A program made the translations under genes and the position numbers. Positions 9,301 to 25,035 of a DNA stretch of 64,000 nt are shown one piece after another; within the stretch, counting starts at the first letter, position 1; each line of letters begins with the position of its first letter. Location of the stretch: positions 5,890,001 to 5,954,000 of the forward strand of contig CANUEZ040000191.1 in the NCBI GenBank assembly GCA_948099385.1, in the 5' to 3' direction. The notes under the pieces are model-generated. The model was not told the DNA's origin. It searched no databases and was given only the letters and a program-made list of their open reading frames with translations. Source of the stretch: Fasciola hepatica. Lineage: Eukaryota; Platyhelminthes; Trematoda; Plagiorchiida; Fasciolidae.

Positions 9301-12300
9301 AATTCTCGCACACCGATCCAACCCTATGTTCCATCACTTCTATATTTATGGGCCTAAGTAAAACCAAGGCATTCCCTTATGAACAATCCACACACAGATT
9401 GCTCATACAATGCAATAGAGCAGTAGCAGAGTAGATTTGTATAATATGATTCTCCATGCAGCTTGAACACTGAACTGACCATTGAAAATTATGGAAGCAC
9501 TGTACAGCTGTTTGATGCGCTAAGGCAATCATGAGCATTGCACATGGACAGAGCCCACACGGGGACACGAACAAGGGTTGAGGTGAACGAATGTCAGTCG
9601 AACACCCAAACCACAAGGCTATCCCATATAGGTCTGAAAGCTTTGTTCAACATATACACTACACGTTATAGCACAATCCCCAAATTAGCTTCGGCTTTCG
9701 CTTTCGCTTTGAACGGTAACAACCAAATTCTCGCACACCGATCCAATCCTATGTTCTATCACTTCTCTATTTATGGGCCTAAGTAAAACCAAGGCATTCC
9801 CTTATGAACAATCCACACAGATTGCTCATACAATGCAATAGAGCAGTAGCAGAGTAGATTTGTATAATATGATTCTCCATGCAGCTTGAACACTGAACTG
9901 ACCATTGAAAATTATGGAAGCACTGTACAGCTGTTTGATCCGCTAAGGGAATCATGAGCATTGCACATGGACAGAGCCCACACGGGGACACGAACAAGGG
10001 TTGAAGTGATCAATTGTCAGTCGAACACCCAAACCACAAGGCTATCGATATGGGTCTCAACGCTTTGTTCAACATAAACACTACATGGTATGGCACAATC
10101 CCCAAATTGGCTTCGGCTTTCGCTTTCGCTTTGAACGGTAACAACCAAATTCTCGCACACCGATCCAATCCTATGTTCCATCACTTCTCTATTTATGGGC
10201 CTAAGTAAAACCAAAGCATTCCCTTATGAACAAACCACACAGATTGCTCATACAATGCAATAGAGCAGTAGCAGAGTAGATTTGTATAATATGATTCTCC
10301 ATGCAGCTTGAACACTGAACTGACCATTGAATTTATGGAAGCACTGTACAGCTGTTTGATCCGCTAAGGGAACCATGAGCATTGCACATGGACAGAGCCC
10401 AAACGGGGACACGAACAAGGGTTGAAGTGATCAATTGTCAATTGAACACCAAAACCACAAGGCTATCCCATATGGGTCTCAACGCTTTGTTCAACATATA
10501 CAAAACATGATATAGCACAATCCCCAAATTGGCTTCGGCTTTCGCTTTCGCTTTGAACGGTAACAACCAAATTCTCGCACACCGATCCAATCCTATGTTC
10601 CATCACTTCTCTATTTATGGGCCTAAGTAAAACCAAGGCATTCCCTTATGAACAATCCACACAGATTGCTCATATAATGCAATAGAGCAGTAGCAGAGTA
10701 GATTTGTATAATATGATTCTCCATGCAGCTTGAACACTGAACTGACCATTGAAAATTATGGAAGCACTGTACAGCTGTTTGATCCGCTAAGGGAATCATG
10801 AGCATTGCACATGGACAGAGCCCACACGGGGACACGAACAAGGGTTGGGGTGAACGAATGTCAGTCGAACACCCAAACCACAAGGCTATCCGATATGGGT
10901 CTCAACGCTTTGTTAAACATATACAACACATGATATAGCACAATCCCCAAATTGGCTTCGGCTTTCGCTTTCGCTTTGAACGGTAACAACCAAATTCTCG
11001 CACACCGATCCAATCCTATGTTCCATCACTTCTCTATTTATGGGCCTAAGTAAAACCAAGGCATTCCCTTATGAACAATCCACACAGATTGCTCATACAA
11101 TGCAATAGAGCAGTAGCAGAGTAGATTTGTATAATATGATTCTCCATGCAGCTTGAACACTGAACTGACCATTGAAAATGATGGAAGCACTGTACAGCTG
11201 TTTGATCCGCTAAGGGAATCATGAGCATTGCACATGGACAGAGCCCACTCAGAGACACGAACAAGGGATGGGGTGAACGAATGTCAGTCGAACACCCAAA
11301 CCACAAGGCTATCCGATATGGGTCTCAACGCTTCGTTAAACATATACAACACATGATATAGCACAATCCCCAAATTGGCTTCGGCTTTCGCTTTCGCTTT
11401 GAACGGTAACAACCAAATTCTCGCACACCGATCCAATCCTATGTTCCATCACTTCTCTATTTATGGGCCTAAGTAAAACCAAGGCATTCTCTTTTGAACA
11501 ATCCACACAGATTGCTCATACAATGCAATAGAGCAGTAGCAGAGTAGATTTGTATAATATGATTCTCCATGCAGCTTGAACACTGAACTGACCATTGAAA
11601 ATGATGGAAGCACTGTACAGCTGTTTGATCCGCTAAGGGAACCATGAGCATTGCACACGGACAGAGCCCACACGGGGACACGAACAAGGGTTGGAGTGAA
11701 CGAATGTCAGTCGAACACCCAAACCACAAGGCTATCCGATATGGGTCTCAACGCTTTGTTCAACATATACACTACATGATATAGCACAATCCTCAAATTG
11801 GCTTCGGCTTTCGCTTTCGCTTTGAACGGTAACAACCAAATTCTCGCACACCGATCCAATCCTATGTTCCATCACTTCTCTATTTATGGGCCTAAGTAAA
11901 ACCGAGGCATTCCCTTATGAACAATCCACACAGATTGCTCATACAATGCAATAGAGCAGTAGCAGAGTAGATTTGTATAATATGATTCTCCATGCAGCTT
12001 GAACACTGAACTGACCATTGAAAATGATGGAAGCACTGTACAGCTGTTTGATCCGCTAAGGGAACCATGAGCATTGCACATGGACAGAGCCCACACGGGG
12101 ACACGAACAAGGGTTGAGGTGAACGTATGTCAGTCGAACACCCAAACCACAAGGCTATCCAATATGGGTCTCAACGCTTTGTTCAACATATACACTACAT
12201 GATATAGCACAATCCCCAAATTGGCTTCGGCTTTCGCTTTCGCTTTGAACGGTACCAACCAAATTTACGCACACCGATCCAATCCTATGTTCCATCATTT

Positions 12301-15300
12301 CTCCATTTATGGGCCTAAGTAAAACCAAGGCATTCCCTTATGAACAATTCACACAGATTGCTCATACAATGCAATAGAGCAGTAGCAGAGTAGATTTGTA
12401 TAATATGATTCTCCATGCAGCTGGAACACTGAACTGACCATTGGAAATTACGGAAACACTGTACAGCTGTTTGATCCGCTAAGGGAACCATGAGCATTGC
12501 ACATGGACAGAGCCCACACGGGGACACGAACAAGGGTTGGAGTGAACGAATGTCAGTCGAACACCCAAACCACAAGGCTATCCGATATGGGTCTCAACGC
12601 TTTGTTCAACATATACACTAAATTGTATAGCACAATCCTCAAATTGGCTTCGGCTTTCGCTTTCGCTTTGAACGGTAACAACCAAATTCTCGCACACCGA
12701 TCCAATCCTACGTTCCATCACTTCTCTTTTTCTGGGCTTAAGTAAAACCAAGGCATTCCCTTATGAACAATCCACACACAGATTGCTCATACAATGCAAT
12801 AGAGCAGTAGCAGAGTAGATTTGTATAATATGATTCTCCATGCAGCTTGACCACGGAACTGACCATTGAAAATTATGGAAGCACTGTACAGCTGTTTGAT
12901 CCGCTAAGGGAATCATGAGCATTGCACATGGACAGAGCCCACACGGGGACACGAACAAGCGTTGCGGTGAACGAATGTCAGTCGAACACCCAAACCACAA
13001 GGCTATCCGATATGGGTCTCAACGCTTTGTTCAACATATACACTACATGATATAGCACAATCCTCAAATTGGCTTCGGCTTTCGCTTTCGCTTTGAACGG
13101 TAACAACCAAATTCTCGCACACCGATCCAATCCTATGTTCCATCACTTCTCTATTTATGGGCCCAAATAAAACCAAGGCATTCCCTTATGAACAATCCAC
13201 ACACCGATTGCTCATACAATGCAATAGAGCAGTAGCAGAGTAGATTTGTATAATATGATTCTCCATGCAGCTTGAACACTGAACTGACCATTGAAAATTA
13301 TGGAAGCACTGTACAGCTGTTTGATCCGCTAAGGGAACCATGAGCATTGCACATGGACAGAGCCCACACGGGGACACGAACAAGGGTTGAGGTGAACGAA
13401 TGTCAGTCGAACACCCAAACCACAAGGCTATCCCATATGGGTCTCAACGCTTTGTTCAACATATACAATACATGATATAGCACAATCCCCAAATTGGCTT
13501 CGGCTTTCGCTTTCGCTTTGAACGGTAACAACCAAATTTACGCACACCGATCCAATCCTATGTTCCATCATTTCACCATTTATGGGCCTAAGTAAAACCA
13601 AGGCATTCCCTTATGAACAATCCCCACACAGATTGCTCATACAATGCAATAGAGTAGTAGCAGAGTAGATTTGTATAATATGATTCTCCATGCAGCTTGA
13701 ACACTGAACTGACCATTAGAAATTACGGAAGCACTGTACAGCTGTTTGATCCGCTAAGGGAATCATGAGCATTGCACATGTACAGAGCCCACACGGGGAC
13801 ACGAACAAGGGTTGAGGTGATCAATTGTCAATTGAACACCCAAAACCACAAGGCTATCCGATATGGGTCTCAACGCTTTGTTCAACATATACACTACATG
13901 ATATAGCACAATCCCCAAATTGGCTTCGGCTTTCGCTTTCGCTTTGAACGGTAACAACCAAATTCTCGCACACCGATCCAATCCTATGTTCGATCACTTC
14001 TCTATTTATGGGCCTAAGTAAAACCAAGGCATTCCCTTATGAACAATCCCCACACCGATTGCTCATACAATGCAATAGAGCAGTAGCAGAGTAGATTTGT
14101 ATAATATGATTCTCCATGCAGCTTGAACACTGAACTGACCATTGAAAATTATGGAAGCACTGTACAGCTGTTTGATCCGCTAAGGGAATCATGAGCATTG
14201 CACATGGACAGAGCCCACTCGGAGACACGAACAAGGGTTGGGGTGAACGAATGTCAGTCGAACACCCAAACCACAAGGCTATCCCATATGGGTCTCAACG
14301 CTTTGTTAAACATATACAACACATGATATAGCACAATCCCCAAATTGGCTTCGGCTTTCGCTTTCGCTTTGAACGGTAACAACCAAATTCTCGCACACCG
14401 ATCCAACCCTATGTTCCATCACTTCTCTATTTATGGGCCTAAGTAAAACCAAGCCATTCCCTTATGAACAATCCACACAGATTGCTCATACAATGCAATA
14501 GAGCAGTAGCAGAGTAGATTTGTATAATATGATTCTCCATGCAGCTTGAACACTGAACTGACCATTGAAAATGATGGAAGCACTGTACAGCTGTTTGATC
14601 CGCTAAGGGAATCATGAGCATTGCACATGGACAGAGCCCATACGGGGACACGAACAAGGGTTGGGGTGAACGAATGTCAGTCGAACACCCAAACCACAAG
14701 GCTATCCCATATGGGTCTCAACGGTTTGTTCAACATATACAATACATGATATAGCACAATCCCCTAATTGGCTTCGGCTTTCGTTTTCGCTTTGAACGGT
14801 AACAACCAAATTCTCGCACACCGATCCAATCCTATGTTCCATCACTTCTCTATTTATGGGCCTAAGTAAAACCAAGGCATTCCCTTATGAACAATCCACA
14901 CAGATTGCTCATACAATGCAATAGAGCAGTAGCAGAGTAGATTTGTATAATATGATTCTCCATGCAGCTTGAACACTGAACTGACCATTGCAAATGATGG
15001 AAGCACTGTACAGCTGTTTGATCCGCTAAGGGAATCATGAGCATTGCACATGGACAGAGCCCACACGGGGACACGAACAAGGGTTGGGGTGAACGAATGT
15101 CAGTCGAACACCCAAACCACAAGGCTATCCCATATGGGTCTCAACGCTTTGTTCAACATATACACTACATGATATAGCACAATCCCCAAATTGGCTTCGG
15201 CTTTCGCTTTCGCTTTGAACGGTAACAACCAAATTCTCGCACACCGATCCAATCCTATGTTCCATCACTTCTCTATTTATGGGCCTAAGTAAAACCAAGG

Positions 15301-18300
15301 CATTCCCTTATGAACAATCCACACAGATTGCTCATACAATGCAATAGAGCAGTAGCAGTGTAGATTTGTATAATATGATTATAAATGCAGCTTGAACACT
15401 GAACTGACCATTGAAAATTATGGAAGCACTGTACAGCTGTTTGATCCGCTAAGGGAATCATGAGTATTGCACATGGACAGAGCCCACACGGGGACACGAA
15501 CAAGGGTTGGGGTGAACGAATGTCAGTCGAACACCCAAATCACAAGGCTATCCCATATGGGTCTCAATGCTTTGTTCAACACACACATTTCATGATATAG
15601 CACAATCCCCAAATTGGCTTCGGCTTTCGCTTTCGCTTTGAACGGTCACAACCAAATTCTCGCACACCGATCCAACCCTATGTTCCATCACTTCTCTATT
15701 TATGGGCCTAAGTAAAACCAAGGCATTCCCTTATGAACAATCCACACAGATTTCTCATACAATGCAATAGAGCAGTAGCAGAGTAGATTTGTATAATATG
15801 ATTCTCCATGCAGCTTGAACACTGAACTGACCATTGCAAATTATGGAAGCACTGTACAGCTGTTTGATCCGCTAAGGGAATCATGAGCATTGCACATGGA
15901 CAGAGCCCACACGGGGACACGAACAAGGGTTGGGGTGAACGAATGTCAGTCGAACACCCAAACCACAAGGCTATCCGATATGGGTCTCAACGCTTTGTTC
16001 AACATATACACTACATTGTATAGCACAATCCCCAAATTGGCTTCGGCTTTCGCTTTCGCTTTGAACGGTAACAACCAAATTCTCGCACACCGATCCATTC
16101 CTATGTTCCATCATTTCTCCATTTATGGGCCTAAGTAAAACCAAGGCATTCCCTTATGAACAATCCACACAGATTGCTCATACAATGCAATAGAGCAGTA
16201 GCAGAGTAGATTTGTATAATATGATTCTCCATGCAGCTTGAACACTGAACAGACCATTGAAAATTATGGAAGCACTGTAGAGCTGTTTGATCCGCTAAGG
16301 GAATCATGAGTATTGCACATGGACAGAGCCCACTCGGAGACACGAACAAGGGTTGGGGTGAACGAATGTCAGTCGAACACCCAAACCACAAGGCTATCCG
16401 ATATGGGTCTCAACGCTTTGTTCAACATATATACTACATGATATACCACAATCCTCAAATTGGCTTCGGCTTTCGCTTTCGCTTTGAACGGTAACAATCA
16501 AATTCTCGCACACCGATCCAATCCTATGTTCCATCACTTCTCTATTTATGGGCCTAAGTAAAACCAAGGCATTCCCTTATGAACAATCCCCACACAGATT
16601 GCTCATACAATGCAATAGAGCAGTAGCAGAGTAGATTTGTATAATATGATTCTCCATGCAGCTTGAACACTGAACTGACCATTGAAAATTATGGAAGCAC
16701 TGTACAGCTGTTTGATCCACTAAGGGAATCATGAGCACTGCACATGGACAGAGCCCACACGGGGACACGAACAAGGGTTGAGGTGAACGAATGTCAGTCG
16801 AACACCCAAACCACAAGGCTATCCGATATGGGTCTCAACGCTTTGTTCAACATATACAATACATGATATAGCACAATCCCCAAATTGGCTTCGGCTTTCG
16901 CTTTCGCTTTGAACGGTAACAACCAAATTCTCGCACACCAATCCAATCCTATGTTCCATCACTTCTCTATTTATGGGCCTAAGTAAAACCAAGGCATTCC
17001 CTTATGAACAATCCACACAGATTGCTCATACAATGCAATAGAGCAGTAGCAGAGTAGATTTGTATAATATGATTCTCCATGCAGCTTGAACACTGAACTG
17101 ACCATTGAAAATTATGGAAACACTGTACAGCTGTTTGATCCGTTAAGGGAATCATGAGCATTGCACATGGACAGAGCCCACTCGGAGACACGAACAAGGG
17201 TTGGGGTGAACGAATGTCAGTCGAACACCCAAACCACAAGGCTATTCCATATGGGTCTCAACGCTTTGTTCAACATATACAACACATGATATAGCACAAT
17301 CCCAAAATTGGCTTGGGCTTTCGCTTTCGCTTTGAACGGTAACAACCAAATTCTCGCACACCGATCCAATCCTATGTTCCATCACTTCTCTATTTATGGG
17401 CCTAAGTAAAACCAAGGCATTCCCTTATGAACAATCCACACAGATTGCTCATACATTGCAATAGAGCAGTAGCAGAGTAGATTTGTATAATATGATTCTC
17501 CATGCAGCTTGAACACTGAACTGACCATTGAAAATGATGGAAGCACTGTACAGCTGTTTGATCCGCTAAGGGAATCATGAGCATTGCACATGGACAAAGC
17601 CCACACGGGGACACGAACAAGGGTTGAGGTGAACATTTGTCAATTGAATAACCAAACCACAAGGCTATCCGATATGGGTCTCAACGCTTTGTTAAACATA
17701 TACAACACATGATATAGCACAATCCCCAAATTGGCTTCGGCTTTCGCTTTCGCTTTGAACGGTAACAACCAAATTCTCGCACACCGATCCAATCCTATGT
17801 TCCATCACTTCTCTATTTATGGGCCTGAGTAAAACCAAGGCATTCCCTTATGAACAATCCACACAGATTGCTCATACAATGCAATAGAGCAGTAGCAGAG
17901 TAGATTTGTATAATATGATTCTCCATGCAGCTTGAACACTGAACTGACCATTGAAAATGATGGAAGCACTGTACAGCTGTTTGATCCGCTAAGGGAATCA
18001 TGAGCATTGCACATGGACAGAGCCCACTCGGAGACACGAACAAGGGTTGCGGTGAACGATTGTCAGTCGAACACCCAAACCACAAGGCTATCCGATATGG
18101 GTCTCAACGCTTTGTTAAACATATACAACACATGATATAGCACAATCCCCAAATTGGCTTCGGCTTTCGCTTTCGCTTTGAACGGTAACAACCAAATTCT
18201 CGCACACCGATCCAATCCTATGTTCCATCACTTCTCTATTTATGGGCCTAAGTAAAACCGAGGCATTCCCTTATGAACAATCCCCACACAGATTGCTCAT

Positions 18301-21300
18301 ACAATGCAATAGAGCAGTAGCAGAGTAGATTTGTATAATATGATTCTCCATGCAGCTTGAACACTGAACTGACCATTGAAAATGATGGAAACACTGTACA
18401 GCTGTTTGATCCGTTAAGGGAATCATGAGTATTGCACATGGACAGAGCCCACTCGGAGACACGAACAAGGGTTGGGGTGAACGAATGTCAGTCGAACACC
18501 CAAACCACAAGGCTATCCGATATGGGTCTCAACGCTTTGTTCAACATATACAATACATGATATAGCACAATCCCCAAATTGGCTTCGGCTTTCGCTTTCG
18601 CTTTGAACGGTAACAACCAAATTCTCGCACACCGATCCAATCCTATGTTCCATCACTTCTCTATTTATGGGCCTAAGTAAAACCGAGGCATTCCCTTATG
18701 AACAATCCACACAGATTGCTCATACAATGCAATAGAGCAGTAGCAGAGTAGATTTGTATAATATGATTCTCCATGCAGCTTGAACACTGAACTGACCACT
18801 GAAAATGATGGAAGCACTGTACAGCTGTTTGATCCGTTAAGGGAATCATGAGTATTGCACATGGACAGAGCCCACACGGGGACACGAACAAGGGTTGAGG
18901 TGAACATTTGTCAATTGAATAACCAAACCAAAAGGCTATCCCATATGGGTCTCAACGCTTTGTTTAACATATACAACACATGATATAGCACAATCCCCTA
19001 ATTGGCTTCGGCTTTCGCTTTCGCTTTGAACGGTAACAACCAAATTCTCGCACACCGATCCAATCCTATGTTCCATCACTTCTCTATTTATGGGCCTAAG
19101 TAAAACCAAGGCATTCCCTTATGAACAATCCCCACACAGATTGCTCATACAATGCAATAGAGCAGTAGCAGAGTAGATTTGTATAATATGATTCTCCATG
19201 CAGCTTGAACACTGAACTGACCATTGAAAATTATGGAAGCACTGTACAGCTGTTTGATCCGCTAAGGGAATCATGAGCTTTGCACATGGACAGATCCCAC
19301 TCGGAGACACGAACAAGGGTTGAGGTGAACATTTGTCAATTGAATAACCAAACCAAAAGGCTATCCCATATGGGTCTCAACGCTTTGTTAAACATATACA
19401 ACACATGATATAGCACAATCCCCAAATTGGCTTCGGCTTTCGCTTTCGCTTTGAACGGTAACAACCAAATTCTCGCACACCGATCCAATCCTATGTTCCA
19501 TCACTTCTCTATTTATGGGCCTAAGTAAAACCAAGGCATTCCCTTATGAACAATCCCCACACAGATTGCTCATACAATGCAATAGAGCAGTAGCAGAGTA
19601 GATTTGTATAATATGATTCTCCATGCAGCTTGAACACTGAACTGACCATTGAAAATGATGGAAGCACTGTACAGCTGATTGATCCGTTAAGGGAATCATG
19701 AGCATTCCACATGGACGGAGCGCACACGGGGACACGAACAAGGGTTGAGGTGAACATTTGTCAATTGAACACCCAAACCACAAGGCTATCCGATATGGGT
19801 CTCAACGCTTTGTTCAACATATACACTACATGTTATAGCACAATCCCCAAATTGGCTTCGGCTTTCGCTTTCGCTTTGAACGGTAACAACCAAATACTCG
19901 CACACCGATCCAATCCTATGTTCCATCACTTCTCTATTTATGGGCCTAAGTAAAACCAAGGCATTCCCTTATGAACAATCCACACAGATTGCTCATACAA
20001 TGCAATAGAGCAGTAGCAGTGTAGATTTGTATAATATGATTCTCCATGCAGCTTGAACACTGAACTGACCATTGCAAATTATGGAAGCACTGTACAGCTG
20101 TTTGATCCGCTAAGGGAATCATGAGTATTGCACATGGACAGAGCCCACACGGGGACACGAACAAGGGTTGAGGTGAACATTTGTCAATTGAATAACCAAA
20201 CCAAAAGGCTATCCCATATGGGTCTCAACGCTTTGTTAAACATATACAACACATGATATAGCACAATCCCCAAATTGGCTTCGGCTTTCGCTTTCGCTTT
20301 GAACGGTAACAACCAAATTCTCGCACACCGATCCAATCCTATGTTCCATCACTTCTCTATTTATGGGCCTAATTAAAACCAAGGCATTCCCTTATGAACA
20401 ATCCCCACACCGATTGCTCATACAATGCAATAGAGCAGTAGCAGAGTAGATTTGTATAATATGATTCTCCATGCAGCTTGAACACTGAACTGACCATTGA
20501 AAATTATGGAAGCACTGTACAGTTGTTTGATCCGTTAAGGGAATCATGAGCATTGCATATGGACAGAGCCCACTCGGAGACACGAACAAGGGTTGCGTTG
20601 AACGAATGTCAGTCGAACACCCAAACCATAAGGCTATACCATATGGGTCTCAACGCTTTGTTCAACATATACACTACATGATATAGCACAATCCCCAAAT
20701 TGGATTCGGATTTCGCTTTCGCTTTGAACGGTAACAACCAAATTCTCGCACACCGATCCAATCCTATGTTCCATCACTTCTCTATTTATGGGCCTAAGTA
20801 AAACCAGGGCATTCCCTTATGAACAATCCACACAGATTGCTCATACAATGCAATAGAGCAGTAGCAGAGTAGATTTGTATAATATGATTCTCCATGCAGC
20901 TTGAACACAGAACTGACCTTTGAAAATTATGGAAGCACTGTACAGCTGTTTGATCCGCTAGGGGAATCATGAGCATTGCACATGGACAGAGCCCACACGG
21001 GGACACGAACAAGGGTTGAGGTGAACATTTGTCAATTGAACACCCAAACCACAAGGCTATCCGAATTGGGTCTGAAAGCTTTGTTCAACATATACACTAC
21101 ATGATATAGCACAATCCCCAAATTGGCTTCGGCTTTCGCTTTCGCTTTGAACGGTAACAACCAAATTCTCGCACACCGATCCAATCCTATGTTCCATCAC
21201 TTCTCTATTTATGGGCCTAAGTAAAACCAAGGCATTCCCTTATGAACAATCCACACAGATTGCTCATACAATGCAATAGAGCAGTAGCAGAGTAGATTTG

Positions 21301-21635
21301 TATAATATGATTCTCCATGCAGCTTGAACACTGAACTGACCATTGAAAATGATGGAAGCACTGTACAGCTGTTTGATCCGCTAAGGGAATCATGAGCATT
21401 GCACATGGACAGAGCCCACTCGGAGACACGACTAAGGGTTGGGGTGAACGAATGTCAGTCGAACACCCAAACCATAAGGCTATACCATATGGGTCTCAAC
21501 GCTTTGTTCAACATATACAATACATGATATAGCACAATCCCCAATTTGGCTTCGGCTTTCGCTTTCGCTTTGAACGGTAACAACCAAATTCTCGCACACC
21601 GATCCAATCCTATGTTCCATCACTTCTCTATTTAT

Positions 21636-24600
21636 GGGCCTAAGTAAAACCAAGGCATTCCCTTATGAACAATCCCCACACAGATCGCTCATACAATGCA
21701 ATAGAGCAGTAGCAGAGTAGATTTGTATAATATGATTCTCCATGCAGCTTGAACACTGAACTGACCATTGAAAATGATGGAAGCACTGTACAGCTGTTTG
21801 ATCCGCTAAGGGAATCATGAGCATTGCACATGGACAGAGCCCACTCGGAGACACGAACAAGGGTTGGGGTGAACGAAAGTCAGTCGAACACCTAAACCAC
21901 AAGGCTATCCGATATGGGTCTCAACGCTTTGTTAAACATATACAACACATGATATAGCACAATCCCCAAATTGGCTTTGGCTTTCGCTTTCGCTTTGAAC
22001 GGTAACAATCAAATTCTCGCACACCGATCCAATCCTATGTTCCATCACTTCTCTATTTATGGGCCTAAGTAAAACCAAGGCATTCCCTTTTGAACAATCC
22101 CCACACAGATTGCTCATACAATGCAATAGAGCAGTAGCAGAGTAGATTTGTATAATATGATTCTCCATGCAGCTTGAACACTGAACTGACCATTGAAAAT
22201 TATGGAAGCACTGTACAGCTGTTTGATCCGCTAAGGGAATCATGAGCATTGCACATGGACAGAGCCCACACGGGGACACGAACAAGGGTTGAGGTGAACA
22301 TTTGTCAATTGAACACCCAAACCACAAGGCTATCCCATATGGGTCTCAACGCTTTGTTAAACATATACAACACATGATATAGCACAATCCCCAAATTGGC
22401 TTCGGCTTTCGCTTTCGCTTTGAACGGTAACAACCAAATTCTCGCACACCGATCCAATCCTATGTTCCATCACTTCTCTATTTATGGGCCTAAGTAAAAC
22501 CAAGGCATTCCCTTATGAACAATCCCCACACCGATTGCTCATACAATGCAATAGAGCAGTAGCAGAGTAGATTTGTATAATATGATTCTCCATGCAGCTT
22601 GAACACTGAACTGACCATTGAAAATGATGGAAGCACTGTACAGCTGTTTGATCCGCTAAGGGAATCATGAGCATTGCACATGGACAGAGCCCACTCGGAG
22701 ACACGAACAAGGGTTGGGGTGAACGAAAGTCAGTCGAACACCTAAACCACAAGGCTATCCGATATGGGTCTCAACGCTTTGTTAAACATATACAACACAT
22801 GATATAGCACAATCCCCAAATTGGCTTCGGCTTTCGCTTTCGCTTTGAACGGTAACAACCAAATTCTCGCACACCGATCCAATCCTATGTTCCATCAATT
22901 CTCCATTTTTGGGTCTAAGTAAAACCAAGGCATTCCCTCATGAACAATCCCCACACAGATTGCTCATACAATGCAATAGAGCAGTAGCAGAGTAGATTTG
23001 TATAATATGATTCTCCATGCAGCTTGGACACTGAACTGACCATTGAAAATTATGGAAGCACTGTACAGCTGTTTGATCCGCTAAGGGAATCATGAGCATT
23101 GCACATGGACAGAGCCCACTCGGAGACACGAACAAGGGTTGGGGTGAACGAATGTCAGTCGAACACCCAAACCACAAGGCTATCCCATATGGGTCTCAAC
23201 GCTTTGTTCAACATATACAACACATGATATAGCACAATCCCCAAATTGGCTTCGGCTTTCGCTTTCGCTTTGAACGGTAACAACCAAATTCTCGCACACC
23301 GATACAATCCTATGTTCCATCACTTCTCTATTTATGGGCCTAAGTAAAACCAAGGCATTCCCTTATGAACAATCCCCACACCGATTGCTCATACAATGCA
23401 ATAGAGCAGTAGCAGAGTAGATTTGTATAATATGATTCTCCATGCAGCTTGAAAACTTAACTGACCATTGAAAATGATGGAAGCACTGTACAGCTGTTTG
23501 ATCCGGTAAGGCAATCATGAGCATTGCACATGGACAGAGCCCACACGGGGACACGAACAAGCGTTGCGGTGAACGAATGTCAGTCGAACACCCAAACCAT
23601 AAGGCTATCCGATATGGGTCTCAACGCTTTGTTCAACATATACAACACATGATATAGCACAATCCGCAAATTGGCTTCGGCTTTCGCTTTCGCTTTGAAC
23701 GGTAACAACCAAATTCTCGCACACCGATCCAATCCTATGTTCCATCAATTCTCCATTTTTGGGTCTAAGTAAAACCAAGGCATTCCCTCATGAACAATCC
23801 CCACACAGATTGCTCATACAATGCAATAGAGCAGTAGCAGAGTAGATTTGTATAATATGATTCTCCATGCAGCTTGGACACTGAACTGACCATTGAAAAT
23901 TATGGAAGCACTGTACAGCTGTTTGATCCGCTAAGGGAATCATGAGCATTGCACATGGACAGAGCCCACTCGGAGACACGAACAAGGGTTGGGGTGAACG
24001 AATGTCAGTCGAACACCCAAACCACAAGGCTATCCCATATGGGTCTCAACGCTTTGTTCAACATATACAACACATGATATAGCACAATCCCCAAATTGGC
24101 TTCGGCTTTCGCTTTCGCTTTGAACGGTAACAACCAAATTCTCGCACACCGATACAATCCTATGTTCCATCACTTCTCTATTTATGGGCCTAAGTAAAAC
24201 CAAGGCATTCCCTTATGAACAATCCCCACACCGATTGCTCATACAATGCAATAGAGCAGTAGCAGAGTAGATTTGTATAATATGATTCTCCATGCAGCTT
24301 GAACACTGAACTGACCATTGAAAATGATGGAAGCACTGTACAGCTGTTTGATCCGGTAAGGCAATCATGAGCATTGCACATGGACAGAGCCCACACGGGG
24401 ACACGAACAAGCGTTGCGGTGAACGAATGTCAGTCGAACACCCAAACCATAAGGCTATCCGATATGGGTCTCAACGCTTTGTTAAACATATACAACACAT
24501 GATATAGCACAATCCCCAAATTGGCTTCGGCTTTCGCTTTCGCTTTGAACGGTAACAACCAAATTCTCGCACACCGATCCAATCCTATGTTCCATCAATT

Positions 24601-25035
24601 CTCCATTTTTGGGTCTAAGTAAAACCAAGGCATTCCCTCATGAACAATCCCCACACAGATTGCTCATACAATGCAATAGAGCAGTAGCAGAGTAGATTTG
24701 TATAATATGATTCTCCATGCAGCTTGGACACTGAACTGACCATTGAAAATTATGGAAGCACTGTACAGCTGTTTGATCCGCTAAGGGAATCATGAGCATT
24801 GCAAATGGACACAGCCCACTCGGAGACACGAACAAGGGTTGGGGTGAACGAATGTCAGTCGAACACCCAAACCACAAGGCTATCCCATAAGGGTCTCAAC
24901 GCTTTGTTCAACATATACAACACATGATATAGCACAATCCCCAAATTGGCTTCGGCTTTCGCTTTCGCTTTGAACGGTAACAACCAAATTCTCGCACACC
25001 GATCCAATCCTATGTTCCATCAATTCTCTATTTAT
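21636..25035 (+). repeat. Zone 2: run of eight 425-bp monomers with dimeric HOR
   Basis: Monomer starts: 21636, 22061, 22486, 22911, 23336, 23761, 24186, 24611. Every copy is 425 bp, with the AATCCCCACAC form. The first and third copies share GAACGAAAGTCAG and CACCTAAACC at an 850-bp offset. From 22911 onward alternate copies match, forming a two-monomer higher-order repeat. The zone ends at 25036, where 423-bp copies resume. Confidence 0.88.
22911..25035 (+). repeat. Dimeric HOR, 850 bp, two and a half copies
   Basis: Copies at 22911, 23761 and 24611 share CTCATGAACAATCCCC, AGCTTGGACACTG and a preceding TCCATCAATTCTCC with TTTTTGGGTCTAAG. The alternating partners at 23336 and 24186 share CCGGTAAGGCAATC and AAGCGTTGCGG. 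Private changes (GAAAACTTAACTG and CCGCAAATTGG in the 23336 copy) separate the two repeats by only a handful of bases. A GATACAATCC variant sits at the same position in the first two repeats (about 23303 and 24153). Confidence 0.88.

Larger units (their letters stand above)
1..21635 (+). repeat. Zone 1: heterogeneous array, mostly 423-bp monomers
   Basis: Monomer starts: 31, 454, 877, 1300, 1723, 2148, 2570, 2993, 3416, 3841, 4265, 4687, 5112, 5534, 5957, 6386, 6808, 7237, 7660, 8082, 8505, 8927, 9350, 9775, 10197, 10619, 11042, 11465, 11888, 12311, 12734, 13159, 13584, 14010, 14435, 14858, 15281, 15704, 16127, 16550, 16975, 17398, 17821, 18244, 18669, 19092, 19517, 19942, 20365, 20790, 21213. 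Lengths are mostly 422-423, with about a dozen 425s, one 426 and two 429s. Zone-limited variants are the CAATTGTCAATTG hairpin tip (about 0.2-14 kb), CATTTGTCAATTGAA (about 17.6-22.3 kb), CACTCGGAGAC, and AACATAAACACT with TGGTATGGCAC. Some neighbours are near-identical, but most copies are mixtures of a few haplotypes. Confidence 0.9.
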
